Shown: piece by piece, positions 35,772 to 48,109 of the stretch
Layout: each line of letters begins with the position of its first letter
How positions within the stretch are numbered: the first letter of the stretch is position 1
NCBI GenBank assembly: GCA_012931725.1
Contig: CM022951.1
Coordinates: 37,444,399 to 37,508,398, forward strand
Length of the DNA stretch: 64,000 nucleotides
Direction of reading: 5' to 3'
Origin: Litsea cubeba
Taxonomy: Eukaryota > Streptophyta > Magnoliopsida > Laurales > Lauraceae
Notes under the pieces: model-generated
The model's input: the letters and a program-made list of their open reading frames with translations, nothing else
Told to the model about the DNA's origin: nothing
The model's database searches: none
Program-made: the position numbers and the translations under genes

Positions 35772-38700
35772 CTAAGGTGTAGGAGAGTGAGTAACTCCTA
35801 ATTTCTTTCGGAGATACTCGAAGACTTCCTTTGGCAAAGGTTTTGTGAAGATATCAGCCACTTGCTCAGTAGTAGGAACGTATTCCAACTTTACCTCACC
35901 ATCTGCAACTTTATCCTTGAGAAAGTGATAGCGGATTGCAACATGCTTAGTCCTTGAATGCTGAACTGGATTCTTGGAGATATGAATTGCACTAGTGTTA
36001 TCACAGAGGATCGGCGTAGGATCTGTTGTTGGAACTCCTAAATCAGAGAGCATTTGCCGCATCCATAACACTTGCGTACAACAAGTTGCCGCTGCAATAT
36101 ATTCTGCTTCCGCTGTCGAAAGTGAGACGGAGTCTTGCTTCTTGCTGTGCCAAGCTACCAATCTATCACCAAGATAGAATGCACCACCACTTGTACTCTT
36201 GCGATCATCTACGCAACCAGCCCAATCGGCGTCTGAGTATGCGACAAGAGTAAAGGATTTACCTTTAGGATACCATATTCCAAGCTCCATAGTACCTTTT
36301 AGATATCGAAATATCCTTTTCACTGCTGTAAGGTGCGTCTCAGTTGGTGATGCTTGAAATCGAGCCACCATACATACTGCTTGTAGAAGATCTGGTCTTG
36401 TAGCAGTCAAGTAAAGCAAGCTTCCTATCATAGAACGATAGGTGGTGTGATCAACGGACGAAGCCTTATCATCTTTGCTAAGTTTCGTGTTCGTTGTCAT
36501 TGGCGTGCTCACGGGCTTGCTGTCTTCCATGTTAAAACGCTTCAGCATTTCCTTTATATATTTCATCTGAGATATAAAAATACCATTTTTCAGCTGCTGA
36601 ACTTGTAATCCTAGGAAGAACTTTAGCTCTCCAAGCATAGACATCTCAAATTCTTTCGTCATATCTTCAGCAAAAATCCTGCACATATTCTCATCATTGC
36701 CTCCAAATATTATGTCATCAACATAAACAATAACCACCAGCTGTTTGCTTGAATCAGATTTGACATACAGATTGCTATCAACTAGTCCTTTTCCAAAACC
36801 AATCTTGCGAAGATAAAGATCCAGCCTTGCATACCATGCCCTTGGCGCCTGTTTCAGTCCATATAGAGCCTTCTTCAGCTTGCAAACTAAGTCTGAATTT
36901 TTGCTAATTAGAAAGCCATCAGGTTGCTCAATGTAGACCTCTTCTTCAAGTAAACCATTCAAGAAAGCTGACTTAACATCCATCTGAAATACCTTGAAGG
37001 TTTTATAGGCAGCCAATGCAAGAAACATACGAATGGCTTCCAGACGAGCCACCGGTGCAAAGGTCTCTTCAAAATCTATGCCTTCAACTTGTGCATAGCC
37101 TTTACAAACCAACCTTGCCTTGTTTCGTATGACCTGACCATCTTCATTCAGCTTGTTCCGAAAGACCCATTTTGTACCAATCACATTCTTATCAGTAGGT
37201 CTAGGGACTAGTTCCCATGTGGAGTTTTTCTCAATCTGCTCCAACTCCTCATGCATAGCTTTTAACCAGCTTTCATCTAGACTAGCTTCAGCTACTGTCT
37301 TGGGCTCAATGGTGGACACAAGTGAGTAATTGCTAACTACACTTTGTCTAGTTTTTACACCGGCCTCAGGATCTCCAATGATTTGATCCTTAGGGTGTTG
37401 CTCTACCCAAGTACTTTTCTTTCTAGGAGAAGTATCCTCTGAATCATCTTTTGCCTTTTCAGAATCAGGTTCAGCCACTTCATCATCAATCTCACTCGAG
37501 TCCTCATACACTGGACTGTCATTATGAGTTACCTTCTTTGACTCATGGTTTTCATCAATTCTAACATCAGCACTTTCAATAATTTTTCTGGTCCTTTTGT
37601 TAAGGCATCTGTAAGCTTTACTAGAGGATGAGTAACCCAGAAAAATACCTTCATCGGCTCTTTCTTCAAATTTACCCGGATTTTGTTCGAGCCGCTTGAT
37701 GTAACACTTGCTACCGAAGACTCTGAAGTGCTTGACTGTAGCTTTTCTTCCAAACCATAGCTCATAAGGTGTTTTATCTTCATGTGGCCTGATCAAACAA
37801 CGATTCTGAATATAAACAGCCGTATGAATCGCCTCTTTCCAATACTTATCAGCCATCTTACTTTCAACCAGCATGGTGCGTGCCATTTCTTGCACAGTGC
37901 GGTTCTTGCGCTCAACAACTCCATTCTGCTGTGGAGTTCTAGGGGCTGAGTATTGTCTTTGGATGCCATGATGTTCACAATACTTAGTGAATTCATCAGA
38001 TGTGAATTCGCCTCCACGATCAGACCTTAGCGTCTTGATCTGCTTCCCTAGCATGTTTTCAACCTGTGCTTTAAACACTTTGAACCGATCAAGTGCTTGA
38101 TGTTTATGCTTAAGAAATAATACCCATGTCATGCGAGTAAAATCATCAATGCAAAGCATAAAATACTTATCTCCATTGGTGCTTTGAGTCCGCATCGGTC
38201 CACAGAGATCAGTGTGTACCAGCTCAAGAGGTTTCTTCGTATGATGCTCCTTCGTCTTGAACATTACCCTCGTTTGCTTTCCCTTTTGACAAGAGTCACA
38301 AATGGGGTTTGAAGGCTTTTCAACTGTAGCCATACCTCTAACAGCCTTTGAATTGCAAATCTTTGACATGTTGCCAAAGTTTAGATGCCCAAGGCGTTTG
38401 TGCCACAACCAACTCTCTTCTGACCGACTCAATAAGCATGTCTTTTCAGCTCCATCTGACAAGGTGTAAAGATTTCCAGCTGTCCTTGACCCAGTAGCCA
38501 CTGTTTTGCCGTTGCTACTCTTCTTGATAGCAAACCCATTCTTTGTAAAAACAACTTCGTGGCCCTTATCACAGATCTGGCTCACACTCAACAGATTGTG
38601 TCTCAATCCAGACACATATAAGACCTCTTCAGATCTGATCTTGTTTGCCATCAGCTGAACAACACCTTTTCCAACAATTTTGGCACCATCATTGTTACCA

Positions 38701-40631
38701 AACTTTACCGAACCACCTTCATAGTGCTGTAACTTGATGAATTTTTCTTTATCACCAGTCATATGACTCGAACAGCCACTATCAAGGACCCATGGTGCTG
38801 TCTTCTTTTGTGCATTGAAAGCAGTTTGCACAATGAGAGATTTCTTGCCTTTTTCTGCACTTTTCTTTGCCCTCCAAGTTTTGACTAACTTGGGTTTCTT
38901 TTCAACCTGAATTGGTTTAGCAGTAGGCAGCCTACAATCCCTAGCCATGTGTCCAAAATTATGACACTTGTAGCACTCAATATTGTGGCTATTTAGGATT
39001 GAGAAAGGGTTCCTTCTCACAACTGGGCTGTTTCTCACATAGAATTTACAATCTGCCCTTCTATGTCCATACCTATTGCAATGATGACAATAGCCATAAA
39101 ATTTGTATCTTTTATATGGCTGGTTAGGCTTCATGTCCTTTCTCACTTGAATGGGCTCTTTTCTAGGCAGTGTGGGCTTCACAGAATTGGAAGGTGTAGT
39201 AACTTGCTTTACAAACACCGTCTCTACAGAAGGTGTAACCTTAGAAGATTCTCCATTCTCAAATCCTATTCCAAATCTGAAGTGAGGGGGTCTTTGAACT
39301 TTCAAAATTTCATTCAGCTTCAATGTACCATTGATAGCTTGAAACTCCTTGAGCTTTTGTTTCATTTGCATATTTTCAGTCCTTGCTCCAAGGATTTCAG
39401 TCTCAAGTTTCATCACTTCCTCAGTTTTGGTACAGATTTGTATTTCTAGGACATCTACCATTCTTTTATACTCTTCTAATTCAGTTTTCAAAGCAATAAC
39501 TGAAATTTCAGATTCATGAAGAAGTTTCAGATTTTTCTTACTTGATCTTCGCTCCTTGCTAAGCTCCTCAAGTGCAGCAATGAGCTCTTCTTCAAGATTC
39601 ACTTCAGCCTCCTCTTCGTTTTCCAGCTCTTGCTCATTGTCTTCTTCAATAGTAACCATGAAGAGTGCTTCAGTCGCCTCGACTGATTCATCATCGTCCG
39701 AAGATTCAGACGTGCTGTCATTATGCTGACTGATGAAGCTCTTTGCTTTGCCCTTCTTTCTGAAATTCTTCTTCCATTTACTCTTATCAACATAAGAGTC
39801 ATTATCATTGTCTTCTTTCAGCGGGCACTTCGCAGCAAAGTGGCCAACACCGCCACAATTGAAGCATTTAAAGGGTAGCTTCCCTTTATACTTGCCATTG
39901 CTTCCTTTCTTCAGCCTTTTAATAAATTGAGCCTCAAGCTCATCATCATCAGAATCATGACCAGCAATCTCTTTTGCCTTTTTCTGAACTTTGAAGGCCG
40001 CTTCTCTATCCGATGAAGACGTCTTACCTATGCGCATCTCATAGGCAGTGAGAGAACCATGCAGCTCATCCATTGAAAACTCGTTCAGATCTTTGGCTTC
40101 TTCTATGGCTGAGACTTTAGAATCAAACCGGGGAAGGAGAGATCTTAGAACCTTTTTGACGATGACTGGTTCTTTAATCTCCTCTCCTAGTCCACGAATG
40201 TCATTCGTGACTTCATTCACCCGTTGCATGTAAGAATCAACATTCTCGCTATCCTCCATGCGAAGAGACTCAAATTGGGAGCGATGAGTTTGCAATTTCG
40301 CTTCTTTGATCTTCTCATCTCCTTCATGGATGCTTTTCAGCTTATCCCAGATTTCCTTGGCTGTCTTGCATGCTATAACTTTGATCAGCTCGCTGTCAAC
40401 AAGGCCGCTAAAGAGTGCATTCTGCGCCTTAGAGTCGTTGTCTGCTAACTTCTTCGTTGCAGCATCAGTGGGTACAATGGCAGAATTGTAACCGACTCTG
40501 ACAGTCTCCCAGACATCATAGCCAAGAGATTTGATGAAGGCCTGCATTCTAATCTTCCAAAAGGTGTAATTAGAACCATCAAACAACGGTGCTTTCATAT
40601 TCGCTGTGCTGGTTGCCATGTGATTTGACAA
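35772..40631 (-). CDS. gag-pol: Copia gag-pol polyprotein, 1619 residues, open throughout
   Basis: Encodes all proteins needed for copia replication. Gag (residues about 10-200) is followed by a zinc knuckle CX2CX4HX4C (256-269), an acidic coiled-coil region (about 330-435) and two further knuckles (515-528, 553-566). Protease has DSG at 617-619. Integrase has H744, H749, C778, C781 and the catalytic D808, D871, E907. Reverse transcriptase has D1218 and YVDD at 1303-1306. RNase H has D1467, E1508, D1544. The start lies about 45 bp after the primer-binding site; the other choice is Met5. Copia elements order integrase before reverse transcriptase, as here. No stop or frameshift was found. Confidence 0.97.
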   Translation of the reverse strand: MSNHMATSTANMKAPLFDGSNYTFWKIRMQAFIKSLGYDVWETVRVGYNSAIVPTDAATKKLADNDSKAQNALFSGLVDSELIKVIACKTAKEIWDKLKSIHEGDEKIKEAKLQTHRSQFESLRMEDSENVDSYMQRVNEVTNDIRGLGEEIKEPVIVKKVLRSLLPRFDSKVSAIEEAKDLNEFSMDELHGSLTAYEMRIGKTSSSDREAAFKVQKKAKEIAGHDSDDDELEAQFIKRLKKGSNGKYKGKLPFKCFNCGGVGHFAAKCPLKEDNDNDSYVDKSKWKKNFRKKGKAKSFISQHNDSTSESSDDDESVEATEALFMVTIEEDNEQELENEEEAEVNLEEELIAALEELSKERRSSKKNLKLLHESEISVIALKTELEEYKRMVDVLEIQICTKTEEVMKLETEILGARTENMQMKQKLKEFQAINGTLKLNEILKVQRPPHFRFGIGFENGESSKVTPSVETVFVKQVTTPSNSVKPTLPRKEPIQVRKDMKPNQPYKRYKFYGYCHHCNRYGHRRADCKFYVRNSPVVRRNPFSILNSHNIECYKCHNFGHMARDCRLPTAKPIQVEKKPKLVKTWRAKKSAEKGKKSLIVQTAFNAQKKTAPWVLDSGCSSHMTGDKEKFIKLQHYEGGSVKFGNNDGAKIVGKGVVQLMANKIRSEEVLYVSGLRHNLLSVSQICDKGHEVVFTKNGFAIKKSSNGKTVATGSRTAGNLYTLSDGAEKTCLLSRSEESWLWHKRLGHLNFGNMSKICNSKAVRGMATVEKPSNPICDSCQKGKQTRVMFKTKEHHTKKPLELVHTDLCGPMRTQSTNGDKYFMLCIDDFTRMTWVLFLKHKHQALDRFKVFKAQVENMLGKQIKTLRSDRGGEFTSDEFTKYCEHHGIQRQYSAPRTPQQNGVVERKNRTVQEMARTMLVESKMADKYWKEAIHTAVYIQNRCLIRPHEDKTPYELWFGRKATVKHFRVFGSKCYIKRLEQNPGKFEERADEGIFLGYSSSSKAYRCLNKRTRKIIESADVRIDENHESKKVTHNDSPVYEDSSEIDDEVAEPDSEKAKDDSEDTSPRKKSTWVEQHPKDQIIGDPEAGVKTRQSVVSNYSLVSTIEPKTVAEASLDESWLKAMHEELEQIEKNSTWELVPRPTDKNVIGTKWVFRNKLNEDGQVIRNKARLVCKGYAQVEGIDFEETFAPVARLEAIRMFLALAAYKTFKVFQMDVKSAFLNGLLEEEVYIEQPDGFLISKNSDLVCKLKKALYGLKQAPRAWYARLDLYLRKIGFGKGLVDSNLYVKSDSSKQLVVIVYVDDIIFGGNDENMCRIFAEDMTKEFEMSMLGELKFFLGLQVQQLKNGIFISQMKYIKEMLKRFNMEDSKPVSTPMTTNTKLSKDDKASSVDHTTYRSMIGSLLYLTATRPDLLQAVCMVARFQASPTETHLTAVKRIFRYLKGTMELGIWYPKGKSFTLVAYSDADWAGCVDDRKSTSGGAFYLGDRLVAWHSKKQDSVSLSTAEAEYIAAATCCTQVLWMRQMLSDLGVPTTDPTPILCDNTSAIHISKNPVQHSRTKHVAIRYHFLKDKVADGEVKLEYVPTTEQVADIFTKPLPKEVFEYLRKKLGVTHSPTP

Positions 40632-40673
40632 AGATCACCCTTAGCGTGTTAAGCTTATCAAGGGAAACCTTAC

Positions 40674-40685
40674 GCTCTGATACCA
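40674..40685 (-). promoter_or_regulatory. Primer-binding site of copia element 1
   Basis: TGGTATCAGAGC, complementary to the 3' end of plant initiator tRNA-Met, two bases from the 5' LTR. Confidence 0.9.
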
Positions 40686-40687
40686 AT

Positions 40688-41932
40688 TGTTAGATCTCGT
40701 GATCACTGAGAGGGGGGGGGGGGGTGAATCAGTGATCTCTTTTAAACAGGTCCTTGCTAACAACAATTCAAATCAAACCACACAATTGACACCAGATTTT
40801 ACGTGGTTCACCAAAAGGCTACGTCCACGGTTCAATCCCGTCCGAACAACAATCCGGTACAGGTCTGAATCTTATTTAGTCGCACCGACGACAAAGAGCA
40901 CCAACCCTTAAATTCAGATAGCACCAACTATCTAGGAAGCACCGACTCCCTTAGGTTTCAGATAGCACCAACTATCTAGGAAGCACCGACTCCCTTAGGT
41001 TTCAGATAGCACCAACTATCTAGGAAGCTACAACTCCCTTTACAATTTGTCTGCACCCACAGACAGGATCACCAAACCCCAAAACACCAAGCACCAACTT
41101 GATGATTACAGCAAAGAAGATAAACTGATCTACAGCCCTTTCCCCTCTACAATTCTCTCTCTCTCAATCCCTTACAAATAGAAATCTAAAGCATAAAAGA
41201 GAGACTTATCTTATGAACGAAAATACCATCTTCATGAGGCTTCAAATTCGTCCACACTTGCTGTAGAAAGTTGCTCCACAACAGCAAGACACAAGCACCT
41301 TCTTCTCCAAGCACTCTTCTCTCCAAAACTCTCTCAAACTCTTCTTTCTTTGATGCTTGTTATTGAAAACGAGATTAGGAGTGTTTATATAGGTTTTAGC
41401 AACCCCAAAGAGTGTCCAAAATAGGCTACAATTCGTTTAGAAAGAGTCCCAAACGAATTACCAAAAAAATTCCTAACTTTTAGCAAAAGACTTCTAATTC
41501 TGCAATACTTGCTGTCTGTGTGTGCTCGGTCGACCGGCTGGGGACCTCGGTCGACCGGGTGAACTGGGCGCCTGACGAACTTTAAAAAAGTTGTAAGTTG
41601 TCAAATTCTGGAACCGAGCTCGGTCGACATCCTGGAAGCCTCGGTCGACCGGATGACCTCTGTGTCAAAAAATAACTGTAAGCTCTGATTTTGCACTTTC
41701 TTCATGCTCGGTCGACCGCACCAGGAGCTGGGTCGACCGGGTACACTGCACCAGGAAAAACTGATTTTCTTCACTGTTTTCCTTTTTCATTCTTCTTGAG
41801 CTCTATCACTTCCACTCTTTCAACACATGATTGAGACATAGTGTTGACAATAATTCCAATACAATTTGATGCTTGAGACACCAAACACACCAATGCTTCA
41901 AGATTCAACTCAATGCATCTCAAATTCCAACA
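40688..41932 (-). repeat. 5' LTR of copia element 1
   Basis: 1245 bp, a copy of 34127-35368 differing as far as I can see only in the poly-G run near 40715. Palindrome cluster at 41525-41740, TATA box at 41385-41391. Confidence 0.95.
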
Positions 41933-41979
41933 GTATGCTGCCCATCAACTGCAAGTTCTTAAAGCGGTACTACCCTTGA

Positions 41980-43430
41980 AGACTTACCCAACTGGGTAAG
42001 AGCAATGCTTGTACGGCCAAAACTTGTTTCCAGGTACTCGCTCGTCAATCCCACTCTTTTTGGAATTTTCATATCAAATGCTGAAATTTCTAGAAATTCA
42101 AACAATGCTTACTTTCACCGTTTCATTGTACAACAATTCCAAGTTTAGGAACCTCTCCCTAACTTGACCAAAGTTTTCAATCCTTGAACCCAAAATTCGT
42201 GGTTTTAAACAAAATCCGTATTCAGGGATTTCCACACTAGTCCACCCTGCCTTTTACCCCCAAAATGGTTTTAGGTGAAAACTTACAACCCTCGTTTCTT
42301 TAAACAAAACAAAAATAGTTTTTTTCAAAAAAACAGTGGAGACGCAACATTTCAGTTGATATCCACAGCCCAAATTTCAACGGTTCGAAAAAACCAAGAA
42401 ATTATGGAGATGCAACATTTCAGTTGATATCCACAACCCAAATTTCAAAGGTTCGAAAAAACCAAGAAATCGTGGAGATGCAACTTTTCAGTTGATATCC
42501 ACAACCCAAGGTTCGAGAAAACCGCAAATTTCAAAAATCTTGGGGAAACGACATCAAGTCAGAACCCGCAAAACCAAGATTTTTTAAAAACAAGGATGCG
42601 ACATTCTATTGATACTTGCACCCAAAATCGCGAGGATGCGACATTCCATCGATATACGCAATCGAATGAGCAAGGATGCGACATTCCATCAATACTTGCA
42701 AGAATATTCAGCAAGGAGGCGACTTTTAGTCGATACTTACATTTTTGAAAACAAAACCGGCTATAAATGCCACAAAACAAACCGGCTATAAATGCCACCA
42801 AAACCGGCTATCAATGCCATAAAACAAAACCGGCTATCAATGCCACAAACCAAAACTTGGCTTTAAAAAAAAAAAACCGGCTCTCATGCCAAAATCGGCT
42901 CTCATGCCACAAACAAAATCTAGCTCACATGCCAAAAACAATAATTTGACAAAAGATTTTCACAAAATGACAAGCTTTTGATCAAATCCCATTTAGCAAT
43001 TGCTTTCATCACAAAAAGATTTAAATGAGCGTAGGGAAAACAAAAAAAGGAGTATCCCATTCAGCAATTGCTTTCATCACAAAATGATTTAGCTGAGCGT
43101 AGGGAAAACAAAAAAAAAGAGTACCAAAAAAAACATGTGGTACCAAAAAAAAAGTGTTTACAAGCACTACACAAAAAAAAAGAGTACCAAAGAAAAATAC
43201 ATGTGGAACCAAAAAAAAAAGAAGGATAGTTTCTGCTATAAAAAATCAGGAGCTCAGCCAAAAATGGTCTTTAGCCAAAATTTCAACTCCTCAAGCAAAC
43301 TCTTGGCCTCAGTCGTCATAGTTTCCAAGGCATGCTTCTTCAGGAACTTGCCATGAAATGCTGGGGAAGGCTGTAACCCTTCTTCTATACCGGGAAGCTT
43401 ATCCAGAGCAGTTTGCCATTGTTTGTCTTC
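41980..43430 (+). repeat. Post-pol non-coding region of element B with four tandem arrays
   Basis: 42340-42520: about three units of about 68 bp (core CAACATTTCAGTTGATATCCACA). 42590-42740: four units of about 55 bp (core GGATGCGACATTC). 42745-42930: several units with core GGCTATAAATGCCA, the same motif as in the LTRs. 43020-43120: two units of about 70 bp (core CAGCAATTGCTTTCATCAC). No coding sequence is apparent on the plus strand. The minus-strand PMD gene starts its last exon at the right edge. Confidence 0.75.
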
Positions 43431-46400
43431 TTAAAACTTCCTTTCGAGAACTTGATCGGCATCTGCAACCCGACGAATCAGAGCACTCTCCCTGTCACGA
43501 GCCTCTGTTATAGCAGCCCACTTGGCAGCGACTTGTGACTTCAAATGCTCAAGATGTCTAGCCTCATCAACCTCCCTATCAAGGATGTTAAGGTCGTGCC
43601 TCAGCCCGTTGATGGCTAGCTCTTCTAAGTTCTTCTCTCGGACTACCTGCTTCCTGCTCTGTGTAGCCTCTTTCAGGTCAGACTTAGCCTTGTCAGCAGG
43701 ACCCAAGAACATCTCATTGAAGAATTGGTCATCAGGGAAGTCCATGATCTCAAACCACTTGTCACCCAGTGCAATGATCCTATCAACGATCGCCCTAGCA
43801 CCTGTGACGTCCAGACCAACTTCTTTGGCATCAGTGAGAATCTCCTCCACATGCTGGATCATACCAAATCCAGCATCCAAGTGCCCAGAAAAGAGAGTCT
43901 CAATCCAAGAGCTCAAAACCCGTGTCAACACCTTCTTCGCAAATATAAGAGATGGCCTATATGAAGATTCACCCCGCTCCGTCGGTCGACTACTCATGTC
44001 AAGCCCCATTGGAAGAGTAACAAAAGAACTCTTTCCAATTGGAGCCACCGGGGAAGAAATCTCATCACGGGTTCTCGCCTCAACTGTGTCATAACTCGTT
44101 CTACGAGTCTCTACCTCTGGCATCCCTTGCTTTAGTTCCGAAGGAAGCGATGGACTCTCTTCTGTCACTTCAAAACCTGCCAATGAAACACAAAAAGGTA
44201 TGAATATGATCCTGTTCAAAAATCATTATCAGGGTTATTACTATAAAGTACCTTCTTCGACGACTGGCGGAACACTTTCTTCCTCCATGAACTCATCGGA
44301 AGCATTGTCAACATTTGCATCCATCGATGGTTCAAAGTCATCAGAATCCTATGGCAAATCAGCTGACACAAAAAAAAATGTTAGCAAATCAAGTCACAGA
44401 AATAAAAAAAAAAAAAAGAAACCAAAAGAAGTCATACCAATCGGAGATTCTGGATTCATTCCAGAGTCCCTTAGTTCTTCTTCAGGTGCCTCCACAGGAT
44501 CTGTCACCGCCTCATCGGTCAGAACCTCAGGCATCGCCAAGTCTTCCTCTGCTAGAAATAAAAAAAAAGCAGAAACAGAAAGCAAATTAGAACATGGAAA
44601 AATCCCATGAAAGGAATGGAAAGAGAAAGAGGAAGAATCATACCTTCACCGACAGTCTCTTCTTCTTGGCTTCTCTCTTCTGGAGGCTCATCAGCATTCT
44701 TTGGCACCTCTTCATTGATAGTAAGAGGGACTTCTATATCAGGAGAGTCTTCGTGTTGCTCCTTGTTGCGATGATGACTCCTCTTCCTCTTACCTCTATG
44801 GGCTCGCTTCTTAGAGGAACCTGCCCCGCTGTCAGAGTCAGGTTTTCCACTTGACTCCCCACTGGATGGTCTACCCTTGTCAGTAGACTCAACGGAAGCT
44901 CGCCTCTGTGCCGCTTGCATCCAAGCATCAAGCTCAGCTTCCTCTTGTTCTAGCTGCTCTAAAGCCTCATCATGTATTTCTCGAACAGCTTCAGAACCAA
45001 TGACGCCTGGTCACCGAGAAAGCCTATCTTGTGCTTCTCTCCAGAAAGGAAGGCCCAAACTTCCTCTCGCCGAACGCCATCCGACTTTCCAAGGCCTTTT
45101 CCAGACGATAGCTTCACATCAATCTCCTTCTTGGAAAGCCGCCGATATGTCGAAAAGCTCTTCGCGAACCACTTCGCGAAGCCGGCAGTCCGGGAAGTCG
45201 ACAACATAGGATAAGAAATCATGGCAGTAGTGTCTTTAGCACTATAGAAAGCCCATGCATTTCTCCCATCCTGTAAACCTCCAAAGCGCTTCACCATGAA
45301 TGCTTGAAGGCGCTCCAACAATGCCTTGAGAGAAACCCAACTGCAGCGCAAAGCGAGAAGGTACATACGGCTGGATGTCGATAAAAAGATGTATGCGGTA
45401 CACTATCGTGCCGACACGTATGCTGGAAAGCCACTCCTACTCTGCATTCGTCAAGGAGTAATGCCTTCCCGACCCTACCTTACCCTGGTAGAGTCTCGAG
45501 AGACACCAAAGTCAAAAGTCTTCTTCCGCAACTCCGGAGAAAGCTTGACTAAAGATTGCCCTATCTCGACGTCCCTGAACCGTTGGATCCTCATGCGGGC
45601 AAACAAAAGTGATTCGGATATGGCTTTCTCCTTAGCCAGTCGATTCATCAGAGGATCATCATCCCGTGCAGCACCCAGCCGATGGAAGCCAGGACAGCGG
45701 TATACATACCACCAATAGAAGATATGGGTTGAAAATACCCTGTTCATGGGAAGCCCAAGCCGAACCAAAAAAGCAGCAGCCTGTAGTTCGGTACATAAGT
45801 AGGAGTAAAGAGCTGGCACCAAAGCAAGCCGCTCTCCAAACACCATCTGACAAGCTGGAAAAATACAATGCGGCCTGATGTACGTTCCATGTCCTCCAGC
45901 AAAAATAGCCGCACCTAGCCAATAAGTGAGGTAAATAGCGAGATCTCTTCGCAGTGCAATGTCAGAAAAAATGACGTCTGTACTAGCGAAGAAACCCCTC
46001 AACTCTTCTTGCATGGCCGAAATCTTCTTCGAACCTGGATCCTGGGCCCTGGCTTCCCGGGTCGCGCTATCAGAAGACTCCTTACTGTCAAAAAAGTTGG
46101 GGAACGAATAGCCAGAACTCTTCCAACTACTGGATCTAACTTTCGAGCCCTCCTTCTCCTTCAAAAAATCATAGAAGGCGATAAGCTGAAAGTACAGAAG
46201 CCTGAACTCCTCCGACTGCTCCTCAAGGACACTGTCGATCGGCATGAACTCTTCATAGAGTCTACCAAGGATGGGCAATCCACTAATGGCGCTCAGCTCC
46301 TTCAAAGAGAAACCAATCTCACCATTCGTCACAACGAAGGTATTGGTTTGTGGAAGGAATGACTCCAACATAGCCATGAAGGCCTCGTCGGAAAAGATCA

Positions 46401-47923
46401 CGGTCTCCCTAAAGGCGCAGACCGCATCAAAAATCCCGGCTTCCTTCAAAACGGCGCCACCAATTAGCAGGACGCGATCAGTCCACGACTTCCACTCGTA
46501 GTCAGCACCGAAACGGCCACGAAGTCGAAAAGGCTTCACCCAATTGCTGCCGTCACCGTTGAAAATGCGAAGGCCCACCGGTCCCAAATAGACCAACGGA
46601 TAATCAGAGCCTTGGTAGCCACTGGCCGGCATCAAAATGTCCATGTCAGCAAGCGATTTCTCCGCATATCCAGGAGAACCGCCAACAAAAACCCCGGTAT
46701 TGATTACATTTGTCCTCTTCACCTAGCTTGGAGGATCTTCCCTCTTAGGGCACATGGGAGAAAGGCTCATAATCAAGATGGTGCGATCAAACGTCGACCG
46801 AGTAACAATGATTTTCATCTCACCATCAGCTGTGTAAGAGAACTGAAAACATCTCCTCTGGGATGTCACGTCGTCAGGGACTGCATCACCAAAGAAGAAG
46901 GTAGGCTTAGGCAAAACCCTCTGATCGTCTATCACCTAAGGACGGTTGCTTACCATGATCTTATAAAACTCCTCACTCTTGAAAGTGATTAGTCGCTGCC
47001 TCATCTCATCTCTGTTGAGGGAGTCACACTCTTCCAGGTTTCTCTCAACATACTGGACCTTCTCCCAGGCCTGCTGAGCGGCCGGATTAGAAGATCTAGC
47101 AGATCGACAGTGTACGATTGTAGCAAGCTCTTTACCCTTATTCGTTCTGGAGGAACCACCTGCAAAGGTTGGAAAAGAAAAAGACCAATCATCAAAATGA
47201 CAGGATTTCGCTAAAAGATAATCTGGCAAAATTTTGGCATGATTCCGTGGAAATTCCAAAGAAAAAAGAATATCCAGAAAGAAATAGAAAGCTTGAAAAT
47301 GGGCTCAACATTACTGCGAGCTCCGAAACTCCAAACTTTCGAAACCTCTAAGTCTCTGCAAAATCAGGAAGGGCTCAACATCACTGCGAGCTCCAAATTC
47401 CTAAATTTGCAAAAACTTTCAGGTATGCTATCACATCATGCTACCAATTCAATTTACAAGAATACATGCATGAACATCTTGGTTTGCCAAAAAATGCATT
47501 ATTATGATGAGCAAAAAGAAAAAAGAAACTTTCTCAAAAAAAAAAGAGGAGAAAGAAAAGAACAAAAAAAGAAGAAAAAGAAAACTCTCTAAAAAAAAGG
47601 ATAGAGAGAGAGAAAAAAAGAGAAGGATCAGCAAAAAAAAAAAAACAAGAAGAAAAAATGGGATTGGCCCATAGGCCGTGGTCCACAGGCCACGTGGCCG
47701 TATGGCCAGATCCGTACGGATTTGTCCGTACAGCCCACAAAAAAAAAACGTGCAAAAAAAAAAAAAAAAAGCACGAGAAAAAAAAACACGTGTAAAAAAA
47801 TTGTGGAAAAAGAAAAGAAAAGAAAAGAAAGAAAGAAAAAAAAAGAAACAAACACTTCCTTTTTTTGCCATCCTACTTTCTACAATGGAGTTTTCTTGAG
47901 AAAGAGACCTTACTTGAAGCCAT
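43431..47923 (-). pseudogene. Antisense PMD gene of element B
   Basis: Runs opposite to gag-pol. Exon 1 is 47923-47914 (ATG GCT TCA A), intron 47913-47160 (GTAAGG donor, TTTGCAG acceptor), then exon 2. The PMD body is open over 46722-45475 (415 residues; EEQSEEFRLLYFQLIAFYDF, DIALRRDLAIYLTYWLG). The conserved PYVPSRFALQLG segment at about 45365 is reached by a frame change. Downstream pieces hold a basic and Ser-rich stretch (44920-44650), acidic parts and a coiled-coil-like C-terminus (44219-43431), with A-rich gaps that may be introns. A Trp-to-stop change lies near 46935. A second stop near 46724 is shared with C, so it may be old or mark an unrecognised splice. The role of PMD proteins in retrotransposons is unknown. 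Confidence 0.75.
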
Positions 47924-48039
47924 TGATGGAGAAGAAAAAGAAAAGTTTGAAGATTCTTGAAGAACTCTTGGTGTTGGAGCACTCTTGCGTTTTTTTGCAA
48001 AAGAAAGCAATAAAAGCAAAAGATCCAACCTCCCTTTGC

Positions 48040-48046
48040 TTTTATA
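48040..48046 (-). promoter_or_regulatory. TATA box of the antisense PMD gene in element B
   Basis: TATAAAA on the minus strand, 117 bp before the ATG at 47923. Conserved in C at 22013-22019. Confidence 0.6.
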
Positions 48047-48109
48047 GAAGAGAGCAAACCAAAGAAGGAAACAAGAAAGAGGTAAGTGTTACTAATTAGT
48101 AACCTTACT

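Larger units (their letters stand above)
34127..41932 (-). mobile_element. Ty1/copia element 1 (Sirevirus-like), apparently intact
   Basis: 7806 bp with LTRs of 1242 and 1245 bp and a perfect TSD, GTATG (34122-34126 and 41933-41937). In minus-strand order: 5' LTR, primer-binding site TGGTATCAGAGC, one uninterrupted gag-pol frame, a 400-bp tail with three PPT copies, 3' LTR. The LTRs appear identical except for the length of a poly-G run, so insertion is very recent. There is no env-like frame. Confidence 0.97.
33182..41979 (+). pseudogene. Partial integrase of element B, interrupted by copia 1
   Basis: The rve core is recognisable from LHPTVISWPFEAWGMDIIGPI (33270) through IFAATDYFSKW, FIHDNRPQLRDHRFY and NPAANGLAEAFHKTL. 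The motif DNG is DNR here. The C-terminal part continues to 34126, is broken by copia 1 (TSD GTATG), and resumes at 41938, ending in NCKFLKRYYP and a stop at 41977-41979. The integrase HHCC zinc region, RNase H and reverse transcriptase are missing. The G-patch-linked segment joins the integrase core at about 33262. Stops within the C-terminal part show decay. Confidence 0.8.

Noticed and set aside
43522..44094. 190-residue plus-strand frame
   Set aside because: Opposite-strand shadow of the coiled-coil end of the antisense PMD gene.
47169..48099. Lys- or Phe-rich open frames in poly-A/T sequence
   Set aside because: Homopolymer shadows inside the intron and promoter region of the antisense PMD gene.
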